Assembly (NCBI GenBank): GCA_009919365.1
Contig: RGBZ01000060.1
Span: forward strand, 1-5,490
Source: a bacterium
GTDB lineage: Bacteria; Chloroflexota; Limnocylindria; Limnocylindrales; Limnocylindraceae
Direction of reading: 5' to 3'
Length of the DNA: 5,490 nucleotides
How positions within the stretch are numbered: position 1 is the stretch's first letter; the number at the start of each line of letters is the position of its first letter. Made by a program: the position numbers and the translations under genes. Shown here in pieces: positions 1 to 5,490 of this stretch. A model generated the notes under the pieces. That model saw only the letters and a list, made by a program, of their open reading frames with translations, did no database searches and was not told the origin of the DNA.

Positions 1-657
1 AAGCGTCGGGTAATCGAAGCCACCCTCACTCTCGTCGGTCTGGCCGGGCCAGAGATCGGCGCTCGGTGCCTTCTCAATGATCTGCGTTGGCACGCCAAGG
101 TGGCGCGATAGCTCGCGCACCTGCGTCTTGTACAGGTCACCGATCGGATTGAACGCAGAGGCAGCGTCGCCAAAGATCGTGGAGTAGCCGATCAGGATCT
201 CGCTCTTGTTCCCTGTGCCGATCACAACCCCGCGATGCAGGGCCGAGCGGTCATACAGCGTGGTCATGCGCAAGCGTGCCGCCATGTTCCCCCGGCGCAC
301 TGGGGTCACGCTCTCACCGGCAGGGAGGTTCGCGAGGAGTGCCGCTAGGGGTGCCTCAATTGAGACGAGTTCGCTCCGGCAGCCGAGGTCGTTCACGATC
401 GTCTCCGCGTCAGCCTGTGAGCTAGGTGAAGACGAACCCGTTGGCATCAGCACCACGACTAGGCGATCTGCGCCGATCGCCCCAGCGGTCAGGTAGGCGA
501 CGAGCGCTGAGTCGATGCCGCCGGAGAGGCCAAGAACTACTCGCTCCGCCCCCGTGCTCGCCACGTGCGAGGTGATAAACGCACGGCACATGGCCGCGAC
601 CATCTCAGGGTCGATTGCGAGTTCGTCGTGGATCACTCTGCCGCTCACGCCACTCAT
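1..657 (-). CDS. nadE: NAD+ synthetase, ATP-PPase (amidating) domain protein, C-terminus cut by window edge
   Basis: Final step of NAD+ biosynthesis in the cytoplasm: nicotinic acid adenine dinucleotide is adenylated with ATP and amidated to NAD+. The frame is open for 219 codons from ATG at 657 to the left edge. The ATP-PPase P-loop SGGIDSA is at residues 45-51, followed by MPTGSSSPS near 71-79, GTGNKSE at 148-154, GDLYKTQV around 173-180 and PSADLWPGQTDE around 198-209, all in the order and wording typical of NadE. Family members of this single-domain type are about 250-275 residues, so a few dozen residues are missing beyond position 1. No amidase domain is fused to its N-terminus; that activity is encoded by the preceding gene, whose stop lies 8 bases upstream. 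An AGGA ribosome-binding core overlaps that TAG stop, 6 bases before the ATG, and a stronger GAGGAGG lies a little further up, suggesting coupled translation. Assignment as NadE is very secure; whether it takes free ammonia, glutamine-derived ammonia from the neighbour, or both is inference. Confidence 0.95.
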   Translation of the reverse strand, partial: MSGVSGRVIHDELAIDPEMVAAMCRAFITSHVASTGAERVVLGLSGGIDSALVAYLTAGAIGADRLVVVLMPTGSSSPSSQADAETIVNDLGCRSELVSIEAPLAALLANLPAGESVTPVRRGNMAARLRMTTLYDRSALHRGVVIGTGNKSEILIGYSTIFGDAASAFNPIGDLYKTQVRELSRHLGVPTQIIEKAPSADLWPGQTDESEGGFDYPTL

Positions 658-665
658 AGGGCGTC

Positions 666-1565
666 CTACGCCTCCTCAAGGCCGGCACGCGAGCTAATGA
701 TCCGGTCGTACTCGCGACGCGTCAGCTCCAGACGCTCGTCACGCAGGAGTGGGAGTGCGGTGCGCGCTCGGGCCACCTCATCTAGGTCGATCTCTGCCAA
801 GAGGAGCGCCTCTTCGAAGAGGGGCGCCTCTGCAATCACAACTCCGTCGGGCCCGATCACGCGCGAGCCGCCCCAAAAGATCAACGATTCGTCAACGCCA
901 ACCCGGTTGGTGAAGACAACGAACGAGGTTGTGAGCACCGCGGTGGCACGAAGGAGGGTGCCCCACGATGCTGCTGAGCCGAGCCCCTGGTCGGCGTCGA
1001 CGCTCGCGCCACGCGCAGGCCCCGCCGCCACGCTGATCAAGAGCTCCGCCCCATCCTGCGCAAGGATTGCTGGAAGCGTTGGATGCCAGAAGTCCTCGCA
1101 CACACCGATGCCGAGTCCCACGTCACCCTGCACAGCGGAGCCGCCCAGAGTCGCTCGCGTTGCGCGAATTGCGTCGCCAGCGGCCAGGAAACGCCGCTCG
1201 TCAAAGATTCCGTATGTTGGCAGATAGCACTTACGTGCCACATGGCGCACCTCGCCCCCCTCCAGAAGCGCTGCGGCGGCGAAGAGGCGATGGTCGTCGG
1301 TTGACTCGACAAATGAGACGACCGCCGAAGGGCCGCCGCTCGTCAGCTTCGCCAGCGAGTGAAGGCGGGGATCGTTGCGTCGCATCGCAACCTCTGGCGC
1401 AAGATCTTGCAACTGATAGCCGGTGAGGCCGAGCTCGGGGAAGATCACAAGGTCGGCGCCGGCCGCTTGACTTTCAACGAACTTCGCTTCATGAAGGGCA
1501 ATGTTCCACGCGAGGTCACCGAGCCTCGGAGCGATTTGCGCGAGGGCAAGCACTCTGCGTCGCAT
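666..1565 (-). CDS. Nitrilase-superfamily amidase, probable glutaminase partner of NAD+ synthetase
   Basis: A 299-residue carbon-nitrogen hydrolase. The nitrilase-superfamily Glu-Lys-Cys catalytic triad is visible: Glu44 in FPELGLTGY, Lys112 in RKCYLPTYGIFDE and Cys156 in GVCEDFWHP. The wording of these motifs, in particular the LTGY/QLQDL region and the KCYLPTYGIFDE stretch, matches the N-terminal glutaminase domain of glutamine-dependent NAD+ synthetase, and its length is that of the domain alone. It probably releases ammonia from glutamine for the NadE encoded 8 bases downstream, so that the pair acts as a two-subunit form of the fused enzyme. The start at ATG 1565 gives the usual short lead into the first beta-strand (RRRVLALAQIAP); it lies 6 bases after the stop of the lipoprotein gene, with a weak AGG core overlapping that TAG. 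No signal peptide is visible, so it should be cytoplasmic. An alternative is a stand-alone amidase acting on another amide, but the motifs and position argue for the NAD role. Confidence 0.9.
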   Translation of the reverse strand: MRRRVLALAQIAPRLGDLAWNIALHEAKFVESQAAGADLVIFPELGLTGYQLQDLAPEVAMRRNDPRLHSLAKLTSGGPSAVVSFVESTDDHRLFAAAALLEGGEVRHVARKCYLPTYGIFDERRFLAAGDAIRATRATLGGSAVQGDVGLGIGVCEDFWHPTLPAILAQDGAELLISVAAGPARGASVDADQGLGSAASWGTLLRATAVLTTSFVVFTNRVGVDESLIFWGGSRVIGPDGVVIAEAPLFEEALLLAEIDLDEVARARTALPLLRDERLELTRREYDRIISSRAGLEEA

Positions 1566-1571
1566 CAGCGC

Positions 1572-3500
1572 CTACTTTTGCAAATCCCACGTGTGGATCG
1601 ACCACGCGTATAGCGGGCTTTGTACGTCTGCTTCGCGCGTCGCCCAGACGAAGCGGTTCCGCAGTAGCGCGTATGTAGGCTCGCCCCAGAGGAGGAGGTA
1701 CGGTCGCTCGTTGCGTCGCAGTGCCTGAATCGTGGCGTAGATTCCGACGCGAGAGCTGATGCTTCCAGCCGATGCACCCTGCGCGAGCAACTGATCAACA
1801 CGCGAATTGGACCAGCAGACAAAGTTCTTGCCGGCGGGTGCCTCTTCCGTCGGACAGGCACTCGAAGCGAAGATGTCCGAGTCGTCAGGGTCCAGGCTCC
1901 ACTGCCACGCCCCGAGATAAAGGTCAAAGTCGTTCGGATAGCGCAGTCGCGGCGCAATGTCCGTCGTGTACGGCAGCTCGGCCACTGTGAGTGAGATGCC
2001 GCACTCGGCAACCTGGTCGACGAGGAGCTGCGCCGCCCGCGTCCGCGCAACTTGGCCTTCTCGAACGATGATGTCTGCCTCTAGTCGCGTACCGGCCCGA
2101 ACGAAAACCCCATCCTCACCTGCGGTCCACCCGTCGGCAATGAGCGCGGCGCGTGCCCCAGCAACATCGCGCGTGGCCTCGGCTGCAGCAGGATTCTCTG
2201 CGGCCCACGACGTGGGAGCCACCGTGCTGGAGATCTTGATTCCTGTCCCGTCGGTCGCATTCGTGATTATCTCTGGCAGATCAACACATGAGGCGAGGGC
2301 GCGACGGGTAACACTATTGGAAAAGAGTCGTCCTTCGCGTGTGTTAAACGCAAGGTAGTTGTAGCCGCGGAGCGATGCCACGTGGAGCAGCGTGGCGTCA
2401 TCGCTGACAGTGAGACCAGCGACGTTCGCGGCTCGAAGGTCAGGAGCCCAATCAATCGCACCACCCATGAATGCCTTCGTCACACCTGATGACGATGAAA
2501 AGACCGTTAGCGACATTGCCGACAATGGAGGTACACCAAGAGCGAACCCCTTGAACGCAGCGAGTTGCACATAGCTGCCTGGAACACGTTCCACAAACGC
2601 ATACGGTCCCGCGCCGACTGGCGCACTCTGTACGTCGAGCAATGGGTACGCGGCGCCGAGTTGACCCTCAGTTGGCGCGAGGAGGAGTCCCTCCAGCGCG
2701 GCGAGCCGGACGTAGAGTGCCCGTGCGTACTGCTCGTCATCGCGGCTCCCCGTGGGCTCGCCCGCACTGTTCAGTTGCGGAAATCCTCGCGGATCCGGCA
2801 GGTCAAGGCCGGCGTCGACAAGTGTCCGCTCCAGCTCGGTTACCCGTGACGCGAAGGTGCAGTTCGTGCCACCTGAGGCGGCGCATCCACCCCCATCGAG
2901 TTCGGCGGCAATGTTCTCACGGGTCAGGGAGACGGCATTGCGATCTGCCGATTGAACCTTCGCCTGTAGTCGAGCAAGTGATGCGGTAAGGGTTGCCTTG
3001 GGGAGGATTGGAATCGTAAGTCCCCGCGTCTGCCAGGGCGCCCATGGTGCCTTCAAGGTAAAGGTGAGTGCGCCGTCTGCCCCCGCCTCCACGGAGACGA
3101 GGCGATTCCCGACCATGGCGCAGATGTCACTGACGAGCGGACAGCGCGTCGACGCGGCTAGTTCATAGGTGAACTTCACATCGTCCGCCGTAAGGGGCGA
3201 CCCGTCGTGGAAGGTAAGCCCAGAGCGCAGGGTGACGCGCCACTTCGTACCGCCGGCTGCACTTGACGCTTCACCATCGGCGAGCACCGGGGACGGCGCA
3301 AAGGTAGCATCGGCGCGGTAGAGGCCAGCATGAATCATGGAGCCAACAAGGGCAGACGCATCGTCGGTATAGGCGAGCTCTAATCCAGCAGGCTCTCCGA
3401 CGATTCCCACGCGAATGGTGCGAGCCGAAAAGACGCTGCAGCCGGAGAGCAGGGTGGCGGTCAAGAGAGCGGCTGCAAGGATCTTTAGGCTCCGATGCAT
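1572..3500 (-). CDS. ABC transporter substrate-binding lipoprotein, family 5 (Opp/Dpp type)
   Basis: A 642-residue solute-binding protein anchored outside the cytoplasmic membrane. The N-terminus has a basic start, a hydrophobic stretch and a lipobox LSGC, with Cys21 as the expected lipidated residue. Family-5 (SBP_bac_5) features follow: SGLTFHDGSPLTADDVKFTY at about 93-112, PVGAGPYAFVERVPGSYVQL at about 294-313, GYNYLAFNT at about 379-387, and the C-terminal DFDLYLGAWQW...DP block at about 524-538. Between PILPK (about 164-168) and PVGAGPY lie some 125 residues, more than DppA/OppA normally have there, including a Cys pair (206, 214) and a charged, helix-like part. An alternative in-frame ATG exists at 3506; I prefer ATG 3500 because the GGAG core is 6 bases before it but abuts the other. 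No permease or ATPase gene adjoins it here, so these must lie elsewhere. Peptides are the commonest ligands of the family, but the ligand cannot be read from sequence. It leads a compact operon with the NAD+ synthetase genes. Confidence 0.92.
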   Translation of the reverse strand: MHRSLKILAAALLTATLLSGCSVFSARTIRVGIVGEPAGLELAYTDDASALVGSMIHAGLYRADATFAPSPVLADGEASSAAGGTKWRVTLRSGLTFHDGSPLTADDVKFTYELAASTRCPLVSDICAMVGNRLVSVEAGADGALTFTLKAPWAPWQTRGLTIPILPKATLTASLARLQAKVQSADRNAVSLTRENIAAELDGGGCAASGGTNCTFASRVTELERTLVDAGLDLPDPRGFPQLNSAGEPTGSRDDEQYARALYVRLAALEGLLLAPTEGQLGAAYPLLDVQSAPVGAGPYAFVERVPGSYVQLAAFKGFALGVPPLSAMSLTVFSSSSGVTKAFMGGAIDWAPDLRAANVAGLTVSDDATLLHVASLRGYNYLAFNTREGRLFSNSVTRRALASCVDLPEIITNATDGTGIKISSTVAPTSWAAENPAAAEATRDVAGARAALIADGWTAGEDGVFVRAGTRLEADIIVREGQVARTRAAQLLVDQVAECGISLTVAELPYTTDIAPRLRYPNDFDLYLGAWQWSLDPDDSDIFASSACPTEEAPAGKNFVCWSNSRVDQLLAQGASAGSISSRVGIYATIQALRRNERPYLLLWGEPTYALLRNRFVWATREADVQSPLYAWSIHTWDLQK

Positions 3501-3506
3501 CGGCAT

Positions 3507-3515
3507 CTCCCCTCT
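3507..3515 (-). promoter_or_regulatory. Ribosome-binding site of the lipoprotein gene, decides the start
   Basis: On the - strand this reads AGAGGGGAG. Its GGAG end touches the ATG at 3506 directly but stands 6 bases from the ATG at 3500, which is normal spacing. This favours the second ATG as the real start, giving a protein two residues shorter; the signal peptide is the same either way. Confidence 0.6.
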
Positions 3516-3552
3516 CGCTCTCTCGTGGATCGGCGGCTGCCAATCTCCCCAC

Positions 3553-3581
3553 AGGATAGGGGGTCGCCGTGCTCTTTTGTG
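3553..3581 (-). promoter_or_regulatory. Possible promoter of the lipoprotein-NAD synthetase operon
   Basis: The 108 bases between the Nudix stop and the lipoprotein start hold a -10-like TATCCT (3558-3553, - strand) preceded at 17 bases by CACAAA (3581-3576), a poor -35 match. The -10-like box is flanked by CCCC and GGGG, which form a short inverted repeat around it. A start near 3546 would leave a leader of about 45 bases. The evidence is only motif likeness; the operon could also be read through from the Nudix gene. Confidence 0.25.
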
Positions 3582-3608
3582 GCGGAGCGACCCGCCCGCA
3601 CGAATCGC

Positions 3609-4043
3609 CTAGTTGGCGAGGGCTGCGTAGGCGCGCTCAACTAGGCCGCACTCTGTTTGGAAGTCGAGGAGGGCAATCGCCTCATCCATGGGCACCCAGC
3701 GCACCTCGTCAAATTCTTTATCCCACTGATCGAACGATCCGCCGATCGCCTCCATCAAGTAATAGTGCACCGTCTTGTCAATGCGCTCCCCGCCGCGCGT
3801 AAACGAGTAGTGAATCGCATCAAAATACGAGAGGATCTGCACCTCAAGGCCGGTCTCTTCGCGCACCTCGCGAAGGGCCGTCTGCTCTTGCGTCTCCCCC
3901 TCTTCCGGGGTCCCCTTTGGCAGCGACCAGACGAAGCCGTCGCGCTCGCGGCGACGACGCCCAATCACAATCTCAGGTCGTCCGCCAACACCTCGAATGA
4001 CGAGGCCTCCAGCCGACATTGCGCTGCGACGTGTCGCTCCCAT
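3609..4043 (-). CDS. Nudix hydrolase (MutT family)
   Basis: A 144-residue cytoplasmic pyrophosphohydrolase cleaving a nucleoside diphosphate linked to some other group. The Nudix box fits the consensus G-x5-E-x7-RE-U-x-EE-x-G-U exactly: Gly44, Glu50, Arg58-Glu59, Glu62-Glu63, Gly65 and Leu66, so the metal-binding glutamates are intact. SAGGLVIR near the N-terminus, WSLPKGT just before the box and the KTVHYYLM strand after it resemble small MutT-like proteins of the kind that clean up oxidised nucleotides or dinucleoside polyphosphates. There is no NudC-type SQPWPFPxS motif, no zinc ribbon and no C-terminal histidine-phosphatase domain as in MutT1, so a specific substrate cannot be named. The frame extends up to a GTG at 4058, but that codon has no ribosome-binding site and sits inside GAGGGAG, which is 6 bases from ATG 4043; I therefore take ATG 4043. 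The gene diverges from the aconitase gene and lies 108 bases upstream of the lipoprotein. Confidence 0.93.
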   Translation of the reverse strand: MGATRRSAMSAGGLVIRGVGGRPEIVIGRRRRERDGFVWSLPKGTPEEGETQEQTALREVREETGLEVQILSYFDAIHYSFTRGGERIDKTVHYYLMEAIGGSFDQWDKEFDEVRWVPMDEAIALLDFQTECGLVERAYAALAN

Positions 4044-4049
4044 GCGCTG

Positions 4050-4056
4050 CTCCCTC
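4050..4056 (-). promoter_or_regulatory. Ribosome-binding site of the Nudix gene, decides the start
   Basis: GAGGGAG on the - strand lies 6 bases before ATG 4043. It overlaps the only longer candidate, GTG 4058, which is directly preceded by an in-frame TAG and by no purine-rich motif. The shorter protein is therefore the likelier product. Confidence 0.65.
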
Positions 4057-4162
4057 ACCTAACCGATGGGCGGGCGGCCGGGACCGAACCCGCAGTTACA
4101 GCGATGGTAGCCTCCGCAGCGGTGGTGCGCTGCTCAGGCGCAGGGCGCTACCCTAGCCGCAC

Positions 4163-4188
4163 GCGTGACGCCGCAGGAGCGGTCACGC
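4163..4188. repeat. Inverted repeat in the acnA leader, possible operator or 5' UTR hairpin
   Basis: The arms GCGTGAC (4163-4169) and GTCACGC (4182-4188) are exact reverse complements. An inner CCGC/GCGG pairing extends this to ten base pairs with a 2-base bulge and an AGGA loop (4175-4178). It ends 6 bases before the aconitase ribosome-binding region and 18 before the start codon, and no T-run follows it, so it is not an intrinsic terminator. It could be a repressor site, since aconitase genes in several Gram-positive lineages have dedicated repressors such as the TetR-type AcnR, or an RNA hairpin affecting translation. The function is inference. Confidence 0.4.
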
Positions 4189-4193
4189 AGAAC

Positions 4194-4203
4194 AGAGGGA
4201 GGG
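4194..4203 (+). promoter_or_regulatory. Ribosome-binding site of acnA, supports the GTG start
   Basis: The purine tract AGAGGGAGGG precedes GTG 4207, with its GAGGG core ending 7 bases before the start codon. No ATG or other start with a similar site is found nearby in frame, and the protein's similarity to aconitases begins within the first few residues after this GTG. Confidence 0.65.
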
Positions 4204-4206
4204 CCT

Positions 4207-5490
4207 GTGGGGGATAGTTTTGCAGCGCGACGCTCGCTCGGCGCAGGTCTCCCTGATCGAATCGCCCTGGAGCTGCTTCCAACACCTGTAACCCCGTGGG
4301 CCCAACTCCCACTCGTCCTGAAGATCCTGATTGAGGGCGCCGCCCGACGCTCTGGCGATGGCTTCGTACAGCCCGAGGATCTGCACGCGTACCTCGCATG
4401 GAAGCCAGGTGCCTCGGCGTCGGCGACTGGCGATGAGCGCGAGGTCCCCTTCTCACCTGCCCGCGTGGTGTTGCAAGACTTCACTGGCGTACCCGCCGTC
4501 GTTGACCTTGCCGCCCTCCGCAATGCCGCGACCGAACTCGGCATCGATCCGCATCGCATCAATCCACAGGTTCCCGCCGATCTCGTGATCGATCACTCGG
4601 TGCAGGTTGACCGCTGGGCAACGCGCGAAGCACTTGAGCAGAATGTGGCGATAGAGTACGAGCGCAACACGGAGCGCTACCAGCTGTTGCGTTGGGCGCA
4701 GGGTGCGTTCGACAAGTTCCGTGTCGTTCCGCCTGGAGCCGGCATCGTGCATCAGGTCAACCTCGAGAACCTCGCCACCGTGGTGCGCGTCGAAGAGGTT
4801 GACGGCGCGCTACTCGCATTCCCCGACAGCTGCGTCGGCACTGACTCGCATACCACCATGATCTCGGGCCTTGGCGTGCTCGGGTTCGGCGTTGGCGGTA
4901 TTGAGGCCGAGGCGGTTCTTCTCGGCGAGCCCCTCTTCTCGCCAATCCCGACGATTGTGGGGCTGCGACTCACCGGGCGACTCCCCGCTGGCACCACTGC
5001 TACAGATCTCGTTCTTACCGTCACGGAGCGACTTCGAGCGCACGGCGTCGTTGGCGCATACGTTGAAGCGTTCGGCGACGGACTGGCCACGATCTCGCTG
5101 GCTGACCGAGCCACCATCGCGAACATGTCGCCAGAGTTCGGTGCAACGACCACGCTCTTCCCCATCGATGAGATCACCCTCGACTACTTGCGCACGACCG
5201 GTCGCAGCAACGAAAGCATCGCCCTCGTTGAAACGTACGCCAAGGCGCAGGGCCTCTGGCGCACGCCTGGCGCCGAACCGCTCTACGACGCAATCGTGCA
5301 TATCGAGCTTGGTGAGGTTGTGCCGTCACTCGCTGGTCCGCGACGCCCGCAGGACCGCGTTCCGCTGCCAAAACTCGGCGAGAGCTTCGCCACCGCCTAC
5401 CCCGATCGCGCCGGCGCAGCTGCCCACCACGCCACCGCCACGTCAGCGAGCGGCACCTACGAGCTGCACGATGGTGCGGTGGCGTGGTGG
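4207..5490 (+). CDS. acnA: Aconitate hydratase, AcnA/IRP1 type, N-terminal part (C-terminus cut by window edge)
   Basis: TCA-cycle and glyoxylate-pathway enzyme that interconverts citrate and isocitrate using a [4Fe-4S] cluster in the cytoplasm. The 428 codons present correspond to about half of a usual AcnA of roughly 890-900 residues. Diagnostic blocks are PARVVLQDFTGVPAVVDLAA at 84-103, DLVIDHSVQVD at 125-135, PPGAGIVHQVNLE at 175-187, VGTDSHTTMISGLGVLGFGV at 210-229 (containing the active-site Asp-Ser-His) and GGIEAEAVLLGEP at 230-242. The order and wording separate it from AcnB and from isopropylmalate isomerase. The cluster-ligand cysteines, the first in SCTNTS, lie beyond the edge and cannot be checked. 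MSPEFGAT (307-314) is followed by TTLFPID where relatives often have CGFFPID. The last two codons read Trp-Trp, where relatives usually have small or aliphatic residues leading into AITSCTNTSNP. The start is GTG, chosen on the strong purine-rich site upstream. Confidence 0.95.
   Translation, partial: MGDSFAARRSLGAGLPDRIALELLPTPVTPWAQLPLVLKILIEGAARRSGDGFVQPEDLHAYLAWKPGASASATGDEREVPFSPARVVLQDFTGVPAVVDLAALRNAATELGIDPHRINPQVPADLVIDHSVQVDRWATREALEQNVAIEYERNTERYQLLRWAQGAFDKFRVVPPGAGIVHQVNLENLATVVRVEEVDGALLAFPDSCVGTDSHTTMISGLGVLGFGVGGIEAEAVLLGEPLFSPIPTIVGLRLTGRLPAGTTATDLVLTVTERLRAHGVVGAYVEAFGDGLATISLADRATIANMSPEFGATTTLFPIDEITLDYLRTTGRSNESIALVETYAKAQGLWRTPGAEPLYDAIVHIELGEVVPSLAGPRRPQDRVPLPKLGESFATAYPDRAGAAAHHATATSASGTYELHDGAVAWW

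Larger units (their letters stand above)
4059..4206. other. Divergent intergenic region between the Nudix and aconitase genes
   Basis: These bases must contain the promoters for both divergent genes. I find no convincing -35/-10 pair on either strand. Candidate -10-like hexamers are TACCCT (4149-4154) and TAGCCT (4108-4113) for aconitase, and TACCAT (4109-4104) leftward, all without a good -35 partner. The one clear structure is the inverted repeat at 4163-4188. A stretch near 4081-4095 resembles a tRNA T-arm but does not belong to a tRNA. Confidence 0.5.

Noticed and set aside
565..1227. A 220-codon open frame on the + strand
   Set aside because: It lies antisense to the amidase and the start of nadE, its product is rich in Arg/Ser/Ala as expected of an antisense shadow in GC-rich DNA, and it shows no recognisable motif, whereas the - strand frames have clear catalytic motifs.
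3581..3596. A short hairpin GGCGG/CCGCC downstream of the Nudix gene as an intrinsic terminator
   Set aside because: The stem is only five base pairs, and on the - strand it is followed by ACAAAAG rather than a T-run; the T-run lies on the wrong side for either gene.
4066..4140. A tRNA-like stretch on the - strand (GGGTTCGGTCCC resembles a T-arm)
   Set aside because: The T-loop lacks the conserved A, its stem has a mismatch, and no matching acceptor stem, D-arm or anticodon arm can be assembled around it.
4810..5301. A 163-codon open frame on the - strand
   Set aside because: It is antisense to well-conserved aconitase sequence and has no domain-like features.
1..5490. Mobile element, CRISPR array or defence system
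   Set aside because: No transposase, integrase, direct-repeat array or defence-type domain is found; coding density and base composition look uniform across the window.

Overview
This is a GC-rich bacterial chromosomal segment (roughly 60% G+C by eye) with tightly packed, housekeeping-type genes. It holds five protein-coding genes, two of them cut by the window edges. I see no tRNA, rRNA, CRISPR array, insertion sequence, integrase or phage gene. High G+C, GTG use at the aconitase start and short intergenic gaps would fit an actinobacterial or Chloroflexota-like genome, but nothing here is a decisive taxonomic marker, so the phylum stays open.

Layout. Positions 1-4043 are all read leftwards (- strand). 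In order of transcription they are a small Nudix hydrolase (4043-3609), a family-5 (Opp/Dpp-type) ABC transporter substrate-binding lipoprotein (about 3500-1572), a nitrilase-superfamily amidase resembling the glutaminase half of glutamine-dependent NAD+ synthetase (1565-666), and the ammonia-channel/ATP-PPase half of NAD+ synthetase, NadE (657 to beyond position 1, C-terminus missing). The last three genes are separated by only 6 and 8 bases. At both junctions a TAG stop overlaps an AGG ribosome-binding core, so they are very probably one operon and may be translationally coupled. The Nudix gene lies 108 bases upstream of the lipoprotein, a gap large enough for a separate promoter. From 4207 to the right edge the + strand encodes the first 428 residues of an AcnA-type aconitase, divergent from the Nudix gene across 163 bases that contain a clear inverted repeat.

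How the genes fit together. The amidase and the synthetase together supply the last step of NAD+ biosynthesis: glutamine is hydrolysed by the first and the ammonia is used by the second to amidate nicotinic acid adenine dinucleotide. In many bacteria these two activities are fused in one polypeptide; here they are separate adjacent genes. The lipoprotein leading the same operon is the least expected member: it has no permease or ATPase genes beside it in this window, carries an extra segment between its usual family-5 motifs, and its ligand is unknown. Aconitase is a TCA-cycle enzyme with no evident functional tie to the leftward genes.

Most of the window is ordinary central metabolism. The observations most worth a second look are the solute-binding lipoprotein in an operon with a split NAD+ synthetase, the extra segment in that lipoprotein, and the inverted repeat just upstream of acnA.
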